From NCBI GenBank assembly GCA_044507695.1, contig JBIQJD010000017.1, positions 1 to 64,000 on the forward strand: 64,000 nt of DNA, read 5' to 3'. This DNA is from JBIQJD01 sp044507695. Its GTDB lineage: Bacteria > Bacteroidota > Ignavibacteria > Ignavibacteriales > Ignavibacteriaceae. Position 1 is the stretch's first letter; each line of letters starts with the position of its first letter. Of the stretch, positions 7,345-16,753 are shown piece by piece. A program made the position numbers and the translations under genes. The notes beneath the pieces were generated by a model. The model worked only from the letters and a program-made list of their open reading frames with translations. It was not told the DNA's origin and searched no databases.

Positions 7345-7839
7345 ATGATTACTCCGGTTAAGCAGACAAATAATGAAACCGATGCAGGCAAAATAAATTA
7401 TCTCAGGAAGGAGATAAAAGTTTTTACGGACAGATATTTAAGTGCGGTAAAAAGAGCTTTCCGGAAATCAGATTTAATTATTGCAGAAAACCTCATAATG
7501 ATGGGATATCATGAAGGTAAACGTGAAATATGCGTGAAGAGAAAAACTAATATCATTCAAAAAATATTTTTAGAGATAAAGAAAGAAAGGGTTATGGCTA
7601 CCATACCAGCAATCGTAAGAGATGAAATAAAAGAACAGGCTAAAGCTTATATGTCCGCTATTAAAGGTGATGATCTGACGGATGAAGATATAATGATTGC
7701 AGAAAACCTGATAATCTTCGGGTATCTGCTTGCAAAGGATGAACAGTCCGGCAGCTATTTAAATTATACCGGGAAGGTAAAGAACGAAAACATTACCGAG
7801 AAAAATACAAAGGCAATAATTTCAGCGGAGTGGAATTGA
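7345..7839 (+). CDS. Hypothetical protein with an internal duplication
   Basis: This 164-residue soluble protein contains two copies of one unit: S-A-V-K-R-A-F-R-K-S-D-L-I-I-A-E-N-L-I-M-M-G-Y at about 34-56, and S-A-I-K ... D-I-M-I-A-E-N-L-I-I-F-G-Y at about 103-130. Each looks like a pair of helices around the shared A-E-N-L-I-x-x-G-Y core. It starts three bases after the Rnk-like gene ends, so it is the third gene of the sigma-54 operon. No family is recognised. Confidence 0.75.
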   Translation: MITPVKQTNNETDAGKINYLRKEIKVFTDRYLSAVKRAFRKSDLIIAENLIMMGYHEGKREICVKRKTNIIQKIFLEIKKERVMATIPAIVRDEIKEQAKAYMSAIKGDDLTDEDIMIAENLIIFGYLLAKDEQSGSYLNYTGKVKNENITEKNTKAIISAEWN

Positions 7840-7869
7840 AAATAGGATGAATTTCTAACCCTCGTCCCC

Positions 7870-7941
7870 AATGAGGCGCGCTGAGACTGTTAATTTGTGG
7901 TGAGGGGAAGGTAGATATACTCTCCATTCAGCCGCCTCATT
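7870..7941 (+). ncRNA. Long conserved-looking hairpin, candidate structured RNA or REP-like element
   Basis: AATGAGGCG-C-GCTGA (7870-7884) pairs with TCAGC-CGCCTCATT (7928-7941) to give a 14-pair stem with one bulged C and a 43-base apical region. That region contains a G-rich run (GGTGAGGGGAAGG) opposite CTCTCC. It lies 30 bases after the last gene of the sigma-54 operon and before a separate terminator. It could be a 3' untranslated structured element, a small RNA or a palindromic repeat. It has no poly-T tail, so it is not a simple terminator. Confidence 0.4.
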
Positions 7942-7984
7942 ATTATCGTACAATACAAAAGTATCTTAGTGGATGGATACTTAT

Positions 7985-8010
7985 GGTTCTCCCAGCCGAT
8001 TCAGAGAACC
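7985..8010. repeat. Short inverted repeat
   Basis: GGTTCTC at 7985-7991 and GAGAACC at 8004-8010 are perfect inverted copies around a 12-base loop, just ahead of the terminator. The role is unknown; it may be part of the same 3' structured region. Confidence 0.4.
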
Positions 8011-8019
8011 AAACAAAAA

Positions 8020-8046
8020 CCCGGCATTCCTACTGCCGGGTTTTTT
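8020..8046 (+). terminator. Rho-independent terminator
   Basis: CCCGGCA (8020-8026) and TGCCGGG (8034-8040) form a perfect seven-pair GC stem with a seven-base loop, followed by six T. It closes the plus-strand operon ending at 7839. The remaining 155 bases to the convergent gene ending at 8202 show nothing I can support. Confidence 0.85.
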
Positions 8047-8201
8047 AATTTAAATAGTTATAATGTGAAGTGAAATTAACACTGGTTGATTTGAATATCC
8101 CTTCTCATTTAATACTGTGAAAAATGCAGCTCGTTAGTATAAAATCTTTTCCCTCTTCAGAAAAGAAATGATTGTCTCACACATATTCTTTCTGTGATAA
8201 T

Positions 8202-8954
8202 TTACCGTGCCAGATAACCGCCGTCAATCGGGTAATAAGCTCCTGTAACAAAGGAAGCTTTGGGGGAGCAAAGCCAGAGAACAAGCTCGGCAACTTCTTC
8301 AGGCTGGCCTAATCTGCCGAGCGGATGAAGCTTCACCAGGTTTTCAATTACTTCCATTGATAAAGTTTTTGTTATTAGCGGAGTTTCAATGTAGGCAGGG
8401 CCAACTGAATTAATCCTGATATTTTTATCTGCATATTCAAGTGCTGCAGCTTTAGTTAAACCAACTACACCGTGTTTAGCTGCAACATAGGCTGAGGAAA
8501 GTTTCGTTCCCACATTTCCAAGAATTGAAGACATATTTACGATTGCTCCGCCGCCGGAATTGAGAATTGCAGGAATCTGGTAACGCATTCCGTAAAATAC
8601 GCCTGAAAGATTTATTGCAATAACTTTTTCCCAGCCGTCAATCGGGTATTCACCTGTTAATCCCAGCGGCCCGCCGATTCCCGCATTGTTAAATGCATAA
8701 TGAAGCGCTCCATACTTTTTAACAGTGCTGTCTACAAGCGCAGCATTATCCGCAGCCGAAGAAGCATCTGATTTGATAAAAATTGAATCGCCGCCTTTAT
8801 CATTAATAATTGAAACTGTTTCCATCCCGCCTTTCTCATCAATATCCGAGACGACAACTTTAATTTTGTTAGCAGCAAATAATATTGCCGCGGCCCTGCC
8901 GATACCTGAACCGGCGCCGGTGATAACAGCTACTTTGTTTTCAAGGGAATTCAT
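8202..8954 (-). CDS. Short-chain dehydrogenase/reductase (SDR)
   Basis: This 250-residue classical SDR has T-G-A-G-S-G-I-G at residues 12-19 for NAD(P), N-N-A-G near 90, the catalytic Ser in N-M-S-S-I-L-G, and Y-V-A-A-K as the Tyr-Lys pair near 155. The Asp at the end of the second strand (V-V-V-S-D-I-D) favours NAD over NADP. It ends P-I-D-G-G-Y, as is usual in the family. The substrate cannot be read from the sequence. It stands alone between a terminator and the end of the glycan locus, in the same orientation as the locus. Confidence 0.93.
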   Translation of the reverse strand: MNSLENKVAVITGAGSGIGRAAAILFAANKIKVVVSDIDEKGGMETVSIINDKGGDSIFIKSDASSAADNAALVDSTVKKYGALHYAFNNAGIGGPLGLTGEYPIDGWEKVIAINLSGVFYGMRYQIPAILNSGGGAIVNMSSILGNVGTKLSSAYVAAKHGVVGLTKAAALEYADKNIRINSVGPAYIETPLITKTLSMEVIENLVKLHPLGRLGQPEEVAELVLWLCSPKASFVTGAYYPIDGGYLAR

Positions 8955-9102
8955 GACAGCTCCTTATTTTTTGTATTTCGTATTTGGAAAATCTGCCGCG
9001 ACAACTTGTTAATCGCAAATTTAAGAATTGCCTTTTATTAATTTAAGACTATAGAAGATACAAGTTTAATTTTATGAACTTACTTAATTTAATAAGCAGT
9101 TT

Positions 9103-11175
9103 TCATTTTTCGCCGTACAATTCATAAATGCAGTAAAGATACCAGGCTGCAGCCCACATAAACTGCGGCTTATCAATCTCGCCGTAAACTTTTTCATCAC
9201 CACGGTTTGAATTCCTGTACTCATACATTGCCGGCTGCCCGTTGGGACTGTTTATTACTCCATCCAATGTCATGGTGGTTTTTATAAAATCTATAGCTTC
9301 CTTTCGCTTGTGTGCTTTAATTAAGGCTAAAGCATACCATGCATTTCCATGCTGCCAGATTCCTCCATTTATATATTTGTATGGATCACCGGCTTCATTT
9401 CCAACAAGCTTCAGATAATCAATCATTTCGTGCACATCCATCGGGTATGTTGTGTACACACCCAGTTTAGGATCAAGCAATTTTTTTGATGCTGTTACAA
9501 GTAGTTCATTTAATTTATGATTATCAAGTAAACCAAAATGAGCTGCGAGAAGTGGACCAATATAATAATGCGGATCTAAACTGCCGTCTTCATAATAATT
9601 CATCAGATAACCTGTGCTGTCATTCCATAATTTATTAATTAAACCTGAATGAAGCTGGTTGATACCGTTTTCAAGCGAAGAAAATTCCTGCACATCCGGG
9701 TTGAGTTCTTTAGATAGATAGTGAACTATCTGCAAAGATTTAATCGCAAGAATTGTCATGAAGGATCTCGGTCCGTAGTTTCTTCCAATGTCCCACCAAT
9801 CAGGTCTGTACGCGTACATCACGCTGTCTTTTTTGTGAATCATTGTTTCACTCAAACTTTTCTTCATATAGGGAAATAACTCCCGGATGAATGAAGAATC
9901 ATTTGAGTACTTAAAATATTCACCGCAGAGAATTATAAACCAGAAATGATTCCAGTTATCCGGAGTGGCAAGTTCTGTAACGTACGCTGTATCGCGCCAG
10001 TAATAAGCATGAGGAATAATTTTATTTTCATTGGCATGTTCAATTATAAACTCAAGATTTTTTTTCACACGGGGTAAATCAAATTTTACAGCGGCAAGAT
10101 CACTTAACAGCACATCATGAGTGAAATAAAAATTATATTCTGCCGGGCAGGGCATTGGCTGTATTGTTCCATCAATATAATGCTTATTTACTGCAAGAAC
10201 AGCCTTTGCCCACAATATTGATCTGTCAAGAATCTCATCACCTGTATTAATATTATCCGATGCTGCATAATCAAGAACATATTTCTCAAAATCATCAATT
10301 TCATTTTTAAAATTATTATCCAGGTAAGAAACAACCTGCTCTTCTTCACCTGTTTTAACTGACCCGATTATCTGAATAACTTTCAGTACTTCACCCGCAT
10401 TTAATTTCTTTTCATATAAGAATCTTGCTGCAGGAATTTTATCATCTTCTTTTAAAATAATTTCATTCTTAATATTCCCCAGTTCATCGCTCCACCAGTT
10501 ATTATTTTCTACAGGCAATTTTTTTATAACACTTGCAGTACTGAACGCGGCAGGTTTCTCTCCGGCATTTAAAACGAACAAGGCTGCATTTTGTGTTTCA
10601 GGATCGTCATAATAGAAGTATAAACTATTCAGTGAGGAATCATACTTAGCATCAGCTTTATACTTTAATTTATAGGAATGGCTTGTGTGAATTGACATTT
10701 CGTTGTCTGTAATCATGCGGAAGTTTTTAGCTGCACCGGATAAATTTTTAATCTCATAGGTAACAACAAAAGCAGGGTTGTTCATACAGAAATTATAAGA
10801 GATAGTTATTGCTCTATCATCATCTTTCTTAAAAAATTTAACAGAGTACGGCGTGAGAAATATTTCAAACCGATCATGTCCAATCCATTCCCGCTTTCCA
10901 TCCACCTCAATTCCAACTGCCATTATAAAAGATGAATCGCGTTTCCAGTAATCATTGCTCAAATCAATGCTGTTTGCAGAAGGATAGTAAAAGCTTATTC
11001 TCTGCAGCAGCGGTGAACTGTGGTGAAACTCGAGCCCGGTATAAAAACTTCCAACTTCAATCTTTGCATCACCATTAAATTTTGTTTCTAATTTTTCCTT
11101 TAGTGAATCACTCTGAGCTTTTCCCTCTGAGAAAGAAAAAATTATTAAAGCTAAAATGATGATTAAGGTTTTCAT
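9103..11175 (-). CDS. Exported alpha/alpha-toroid glycosidase-like protein
   Basis: The 690 residues begin with a signal peptide (1-21, cut after G-K-A-Q region), then a beta-sandwich half (about 25-300), then an (alpha/alpha)6 toroid (about 310-690) rich in W and Y. The segment Y-F-T-H-D-V-L-L-S-D-L (near 353) and the later W-W-D-I-G-R and G-G-I-W-Q-H-G-N-A-W resemble six-hairpin enzymes such as amylo-1,6-glucosidase and GH63/GH94-type proteins. I cannot assign a GH family. It is the last gene of the mannoside locus, two bases after the GH2 gene, so it may trim oligosaccharides in the periplasm. Confidence 0.7.
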   Translation of the reverse strand: MKTLIIILALIIFSFSEGKAQSDSLKEKLETKFNGDAKIEVGSFYTGLEFHHSSPLLQRISFYYPSANSIDLSNDYWKRDSSFIMAVGIEVDGKREWIGHDRFEIFLTPYSVKFFKKDDDRAITISYNFCMNNPAFVVTYEIKNLSGAAKNFRMITDNEMSIHTSHSYKLKYKADAKYDSSLNSLYFYYDDPETQNAALFVLNAGEKPAAFSTASVIKKLPVENNNWWSDELGNIKNEIILKEDDKIPAARFLYEKKLNAGEVLKVIQIIGSVKTGEEEQVVSYLDNNFKNEIDDFEKYVLDYAASDNINTGDEILDRSILWAKAVLAVNKHYIDGTIQPMPCPAEYNFYFTHDVLLSDLAAVKFDLPRVKKNLEFIIEHANENKIIPHAYYWRDTAYVTELATPDNWNHFWFIILCGEYFKYSNDSSFIRELFPYMKKSLSETMIHKKDSVMYAYRPDWWDIGRNYGPRSFMTILAIKSLQIVHYLSKELNPDVQEFSSLENGINQLHSGLINKLWNDSTGYLMNYYEDGSLDPHYYIGPLLAAHFGLLDNHKLNELLVTASKKLLDPKLGVYTTYPMDVHEMIDYLKLVGNEAGDPYKYINGGIWQHGNAWYALALIKAHKRKEAIDFIKTTMTLDGVINSPNGQPAMYEYRNSNRGDEKVYGEIDKPQFMWAAAWYLYCIYELYGEK

Positions 11176-11177
11176 TT

Positions 11178-13610
11178 TTATTCCAGATAATCATTAAGAG
11201 AAAAAATTCTTAATGAAGTTTTTTTAGATATTTTATTTTCAATCGGGATTTTCTTTGCTTCCCCGGGAAGAAGAGTTAGGCAATTTTCTGTAAGAAGTAA
11301 ATCATCAGAATAAACAGATACAAAAAATGCAGGCACATCTGATTTTAATGAAAGATATGATTTATCCTTTTTACCGATCAAATCATACTTAATCTTTGCG
11401 GGTTTTATTTTCTGATACTTCCATTCAATTGCTGAAAAGATATTTTCAGAAATCAACTCATCATTCACAGAATAAAGTTCAGCCGCAATTATTATTTCAC
11501 CGGAAGCAATTTCATCACTGCAATTAATAGTGAAAACCTTTTGCTGATTTTTTTCAGCTTTGATTTTCACCTTTTTTATTAAATGTGATTTTCCTTTACC
11601 CGGAACAATACTGTAAATATTAGCGTATCCCCGGAAATCATTTTTAAAGTTGAGCAGAAATAAATCAATAGCATTATTGTTCGTTTCAAATTTTATAAGA
11701 TGAGGAGCAAAAGACCGCTTAACCAGATAATAAGATAATTTTAGTTTTAAATCAGAATCAATCAAAGACCAGCTTGAAACAGGCCAGCAGTCATTCAACT
11801 GCCAGATAATTGTGCCGTTTGTATGCGGGTAATTAAACCGCCAATGTTCAAGACATGTTTTTAATGCAAGCGCCTGGTTAAGCTGGGCGAGGTAAATGAA
11901 ATCACTCCACCCGGTTTTTACAGGAAGATGTCCTGCCAGAAATTTAAACTGTCTCTCGTTCCCTTCCACCTGCTTGTTGTGAAATTCAAACAAATAACTC
12001 TGCGGGTTTCTTTGTTCCGGCGGAATTACTTTTTCAAACGTGGATTGGTTTGCCGGTCCCTGGAATCCGAATTCTGTAACAAACAAACTGTAATCATGTT
12101 TAACTTCGTTATAGTCAATCCACCTGCTCCACAAATTCCATTGATGCCTGTTTCCTGATAACGGAGAATTAGGATCGCTTTCATCCTCTGAAAACGGGCT
12201 TGACTGCCAGTATGGCCTCTGCGGATCAAGCTGATTTATGATTTCAGGAATTACTTCACTATAAATTTTGTAACCGGGCATTTCTGTGTAAGAACGATTT
12301 TGTTCCTGGAACCAGATCCATTCATTTTCATTATTGCCGCACCACAGCGCAACAGAAGGATGATATTGCAGCTTTAAAACATTCTGAAAAATTTCTTTTT
12401 TTACATTTTCAATAAATTCACCGTGCTCAGGATAAGCTGCACATGCAAACATAAAATCCTGCCATACGAGAAGTCCGAGTTCATCACACAGCTCATAAAA
12501 TTTATCCTGTTCATAAATTCCGCCGCCCCATACACGGATAAAATTCATCCCAGCATTTTTGGCAAATGCAAGAAGCGATGAATATTTTGTATCATCAATT
12601 CTTGTTAAGAAAGAATCAGCCGGAATCCAGTTTGCACCCCTTGCAAAAATATCTTTTCCGTTAATGCGGAAGCGAAATGTTTTCCCAATTTCTGTATTGC
12701 GAACCAGCTGCACGGTACGGATACCCGTTTTCTTTATTAAAATATCCTGAAGGGTTTCATTTTTGTATAACAGGATTTTCAATTCGTAAAGATGCTGCTC
12801 CCCTTCTCCGTTAGGCCACCAGAGAATTGGTTTCCTGATATTAATTACATCTGAAATTATTTTTTCACCCTGATGCTCAAGCCTGTACTCGGATGTTCCG
12901 GATGAATCCGATAAACTTAAAATAATTTTATGATCGATATCAGGCTGCTGATTTAAAAATATATTTATCCTGGCAGATGCTTCATTATCCGTAATGCTTG
13001 TTGTGCTGAAAGTAAAATTCTCAATGAAGGTATTTTCTCTTTGAATAAGATAAACAGGTTTCCAGATTCCTATATCTGCAAATGCTGGACCCCAATCCCA
13101 GCCAAATGAATATTGTGCTTTGCGGATATAAACCCGTTCGGAGTTAAGAGCTACAGGCAATTTTCCGTGCACACTTTCTTTTTCTTTTGCATAGGTATAA
13201 GTTGAAGTAAATTTTACTTCAAGTATATTTTTTTTGTTAAGCAGGGATGAAACATCAAACTCATATTTGCAGAACATGTTATCTGCTGCGCCGATTGTAC
13301 TCCCGTTAAGAATAATTTCCGCTGCAGTATCAATTCCTTCAAAGACAAGTATTAATTTTTTATCCGGTTCATAATCATCAGGAATATTAAAAGCCGTACG
13401 GTAACTCCAATCTGCTCCGGCAATCCATTGCAGCCTTAATTCATTATCTGCATAAAAAGGATCAGGGATTATTTTGTTTATTATAAGATTATGATACACA
13501 GTTCCGGGAACAGCAGCTTTATACCATTTGTTATACTTCACTTCACCGGATAATTTTGTATTTGTCTGAAGTGAGAACTCCCAATCATTTAAGAAATGTT
13601 TTGTCATCAT
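11178..13610 (-). CDS. GH2 beta-mannosidase
   Basis: This 810-residue intracellular enzyme (no signal peptide) has the GH2 order: jelly-roll N-terminal domain, Ig-like domain, TIM barrel (about 300-600) and C-terminal beta domains. The acid/base motif W-C-G-N-N-E-N-E-W is near residue 427 and the nucleophile V-T-E-F-G-F-Q near 513, both as in beta-mannosidases rather than beta-galactosidases. W-A-G-A-D-W-S-Y in the N-terminal domain also fits. It releases mannose from the non-reducing end of beta-mannosides. It lies between the LamG/T9SS protein and the toroid protein, with two to four base gaps, so it is clearly in the operon. Confidence 0.93.
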   Translation of the reverse strand: MMTKHFLNDWEFSLQTNTKLSGEVKYNKWYKAAVPGTVYHNLIINKIIPDPFYADNELRLQWIAGADWSYRTAFNIPDDYEPDKKLILVFEGIDTAAEIILNGSTIGAADNMFCKYEFDVSSLLNKKNILEVKFTSTYTYAKEKESVHGKLPVALNSERVYIRKAQYSFGWDWGPAFADIGIWKPVYLIQRENTFIENFTFSTTSITDNEASARINIFLNQQPDIDHKIILSLSDSSGTSEYRLEHQGEKIISDVINIRKPILWWPNGEGEQHLYELKILLYKNETLQDILIKKTGIRTVQLVRNTEIGKTFRFRINGKDIFARGANWIPADSFLTRIDDTKYSSLLAFAKNAGMNFIRVWGGGIYEQDKFYELCDELGLLVWQDFMFACAAYPEHGEFIENVKKEIFQNVLKLQYHPSVALWCGNNENEWIWFQEQNRSYTEMPGYKIYSEVIPEIINQLDPQRPYWQSSPFSEDESDPNSPLSGNRHQWNLWSRWIDYNEVKHDYSLFVTEFGFQGPANQSTFEKVIPPEQRNPQSYLFEFHNKQVEGNERQFKFLAGHLPVKTGWSDFIYLAQLNQALALKTCLEHWRFNYPHTNGTIIWQLNDCWPVSSWSLIDSDLKLKLSYYLVKRSFAPHLIKFETNNNAIDLFLLNFKNDFRGYANIYSIVPGKGKSHLIKKVKIKAEKNQQKVFTINCSDEIASGEIIIAAELYSVNDELISENIFSAIEWKYQKIKPAKIKYDLIGKKDKSYLSLKSDVPAFFVSVYSDDLLLTENCLTLLPGEAKKIPIENKISKKTSLRIFSLNDYLE

Positions 13611-13614
13611 CTTT

Positions 13615-16600
13615 TCACCTGAGCAGTATCATTTTTTTTGTTTGATTAAAATCATCTGTTATCAAAGAATAGAAATAAATTCCGCTTGCTAATCTGCCGG
13701 CGGTTTCTGCATTCCATGTTAATTCATAAACTCCGGCAGGTTTAAATTCATTAAGTAAGTTTGCTATTTCGTTGCCAAGCACATCATAAATTTTAAATGT
13801 TATAAAACATGCATGTGGAATTTTAATTTCAAAATTTGTCTGCGGATTAAATGGATTAGGAAAATTCTGTGAGAGTGAGTAACCCGCAGGAATTATTTTT
13901 TCATTTTCAAAAATATCTGTGCTTATATCATAAAAAGATTTTATCTGCTCCATTGAAATTACATAATCAAATATTCTTATCTCATCCAGCACACCCTTGA
14001 AGCCGTACATATAATTTGCAGGGAGTGCCTGTGCAATCATCAAATCATAAGAAGTCTGCTTAATCAAACCACTCCATTCAGCATAAGCATCAAATTTTCC
14101 GTTTATATAAATTTCCATATCAGCGCCGTTATAGACTGCTGTAACGTTGTAAAATGAATCAACTTTTAATTCTGTTTCTGAATCAAGATCCTTAATTCCA
14201 TGCTCTGTGTTAATCGTCCACCTGATTTTTTTATTTGTGATTGATATTTTCCAGCGGCTCTCCCAGTTGCCGTGAGAAATGGGGTAAGCTTCTCTTTCAA
14301 AAAAAGATGCAATTTTTATCCAGAAGTTTACTGAAATTGAATTCTGAAAATTTAACTGCGGTGTATTTTTAACCTGAATATGATCATCAACGCCGTCAAA
14401 AAAATAAGCATTGCCGGCTGCATTAAATCTGTCATCAGCAGGTGATGCCTGGTAAAGAAATACATCGTTATTGCTGCCGCTTTCATCAACAGCATTTCCG
14501 TTGAACGGCAGATACAGTATAAGATTTCCTGTCTGATTTTGTGAGAAGTCTCTTACTATCACAAGAACACTATCTTTAACTTCTGAACTTCCATCACTTA
14601 CAGTTAAGGTTAAATAATAATTGCCCGGCAGGTTTGGGGAAATCCAGAAATTTTTGTTTCCTTCATTTAAAAAATTTCCTGCTTCAGAACTTAATGAATA
14701 AATAAGTGAATCATCATCCGGATCATTAAAAGAAAATAAAAGTTCAGCCTGTGAATTAATATCAATTTTCTTAGGCTCAGCTTTGAAGAAATTTATTACC
14801 GGGGGATTGTTTATTACTTCTGCAACTTTAATGATTATAGTATCCGATGCACTGCCGCCTTTTCCATCATCAATAGTTACAATTATCCCATACTCTCCTG
14901 TTATTTCTGAGAAGAATGTTACTTCATTACCGCTACCAATTAAATTACCGCCGCTGCTCTGCCAGTTATAGTTGATATTATCTCCGTCTTTATCCTCTGC
15001 AGTGCAATAAATTTTCACACTATCATTTTTAACTATTACAGAATCTGCTGAAGCAAGTGCTTTTATGCGCGGAGCAGAATTGATTGATTGTACCGCATTG
15101 AAATCAACAATAACGCCGTTTACAAGCATTTTGTTTTGTGAGAAAGTTACATTTCCACCGGAAGGGACTACAACAGCAGTTAATGCTGCATCTGCCGGAA
15201 TTTCCAGCTGCACATTTCCGCTTACATTTTGTTTTATGAATGAACTTGAAATCAGATCATAAATATCATAAGTACTTTCACCAGCGTTTAACACAATTGT
15301 TTTTGCTTCATTGTAAGGATTATAATAAAGGTAAGATGGATATCCGGTTTCGCTGTAAAAATCAGTTTTTCTCAGATCAAGCCGGAGAATTTTTTCAACA
15401 TTAGTTGTTTCAATAATACCGCCGAAAATACCGGCATGAGATGAACTGTACAGCGAAAGGTTTGTTAAACCCCAGCCTCCGGAAATGGCATCTCCCGATG
15501 CAAACGGTGATTTGCCGTTGTAAGACTGTCTTATAGCCTCATGCGCAATTACTGAATTTAAATCATACTGCGCTGACCAGTCATAACTATCCTGATTTTC
15601 CTGCGGAAGAAATTCCCTGTAAAATAATCTTGCTGCATTCGCGGCATTCAGCATCCACTTTCCGATCGCACGTGCAAAGCGTTCATCATATCGAACCAGA
15701 GGCACAAGGGGGCAAGCCTGCTGAAATGTGTTCATCAAAAAAGCATAACCATCGCTGTCAGTTTCTCCAATTAAACCATGAACATCATATCCTCCCCACT
15801 TCCCAACAATTGTTCCCCAGTTACGGTTTGCATAATTGCTGAAACACCAGTTGACGATTTTTTCTATATTGTAATCAGTGCCAAGTTCAGCGTTCATTCT
15901 TGCTGCGGTTAAAGCACCATAAGGGAGTTGTATTTCGTATGAAGGATTGAACGGAAGAGAAAGTAAAAATTCCAAACACCACTCAGCGCCAATCCTGTAT
16001 TTATTATCTCCTGTTTTTTTATAAGCATTGTAAAGAATCCACGCAATTGCGCCGGCGGCCTCAGGTTCTTTTACTCCGGATGAATTTGGTTTCATGGATG
16101 ATAAACTAAACGCACGGTAATTCATATCCGGAAATTTCCACGGTGTGCTGCTGCCGCCCATCTGCTTAACGGCTTCAAGCCATCTTTCCGCAGCAATTAT
16201 AAACTGATTATCAAAATCTCCGGTACCGGGATAAAGATCAGCAAGCTGATAAAAGAAAACGTTTGGCATTGTTTCATACCACCAATCATCACCGCTGGTT
16301 GTTACCGGATTATTCAGATAAACATTCTCTTCCGGTCTCCTGTTAAAAAATTCCTCACACATCAGTACATAATTTTTCCCGTGCTGGTTGCTTTTATCAA
16401 TTCCAACAAGTGCTCCACTTATTACAGCAGGCAAAAGATTTATTGCTTCAGCAGATAAAGGAGCAGTTGTTCCAACAACTGTGTGCAGGCGGAAGCTTTC
16501 ATGTTCCGGGTAGTTAATTGTGTTTCCGTAGAAATGAATCAAAGGCAGATACTCTCCGCTCAACCGGCTGTTAAAGACGAGTGAATCATAACCGAGTGCA

Positions 16601-16737
16601 ACGGATTTCCAATCGCGCATAAAATAAGGTTCAGGCTGATCAGGCATTTGCTCAATGCGGCTTATGTTTATTTGCTGTGCCTTAATCATGAGTGGAAGAA
16701 AGAGGATAATTAAAAAACTCTTAACAAATATTTTCAT
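13615..16737 (-). CDS. Secreted T9SS protein with toroid, Ig-like and LamG domains
   Basis: I start at ATG 16737 (about 1040 residues), since M-K-I-F-V-K-S-F begins a clean signal peptide; the longer frame to 16764 would overlap the gene before it. After the signal come an alpha-helical toroid-like region (about 30-520), two Ig/PKD-like domains with D-K-D-G-D-N and D-P-D-D-D-S calcium-like loops (about 560-740), a LamG/concanavalin-type jelly roll (about 745-940) and a C-terminal T9SS sorting domain starting at S-L-S-Q-N-F-P-N-P-F-N-P. Gene order and build suggest a cell-surface glycan-binding or degrading protein. The catalytic family is not recognised. Confidence 0.8.
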   Translation of the reverse strand: MKIFVKSFLIILFLPLMIKAQQINISRIEQMPDQPEPYFMRDWKSVALGYDSLVFNSRLSGEYLPLIHFYGNTINYPEHESFRLHTVVGTTAPLSAEAINLLPAVISGALVGIDKSNQHGKNYVLMCEEFFNRRPEENVYLNNPVTTSGDDWWYETMPNVFFYQLADLYPGTGDFDNQFIIAAERWLEAVKQMGGSSTPWKFPDMNYRAFSLSSMKPNSSGVKEPEAAGAIAWILYNAYKKTGDNKYRIGAEWCLEFLLSLPFNPSYEIQLPYGALTAARMNAELGTDYNIEKIVNWCFSNYANRNWGTIVGKWGGYDVHGLIGETDSDGYAFLMNTFQQACPLVPLVRYDERFARAIGKWMLNAANAARLFYREFLPQENQDSYDWSAQYDLNSVIAHEAIRQSYNGKSPFASGDAISGGWGLTNLSLYSSSHAGIFGGIIETTNVEKILRLDLRKTDFYSETGYPSYLYYNPYNEAKTIVLNAGESTYDIYDLISSSFIKQNVSGNVQLEIPADAALTAVVVPSGGNVTFSQNKMLVNGVIVDFNAVQSINSAPRIKALASADSVIVKNDSVKIYCTAEDKDGDNINYNWQSSGGNLIGSGNEVTFFSEITGEYGIIVTIDDGKGGSASDTIIIKVAEVINNPPVINFFKAEPKKIDINSQAELLFSFNDPDDDSLIYSLSSEAGNFLNEGNKNFWISPNLPGNYYLTLTVSDGSSEVKDSVLVIVRDFSQNQTGNLILYLPFNGNAVDESGSNNDVFLYQASPADDRFNAAGNAYFFDGVDDHIQVKNTPQLNFQNSISVNFWIKIASFFEREAYPISHGNWESRWKISITNKKIRWTINTEHGIKDLDSETELKVDSFYNVTAVYNGADMEIYINGKFDAYAEWSGLIKQTSYDLMIAQALPANYMYGFKGVLDEIRIFDYVISMEQIKSFYDISTDIFENEKIIPAGYSLSQNFPNPFNPQTNFEIKIPHACFITFKIYDVLGNEIANLLNEFKPAGVYELTWNAETAGRLASGIYFYSLITDDFNQTKKMILLR

Positions 16738-16753
16738 CGTTTCATATTCTGCT

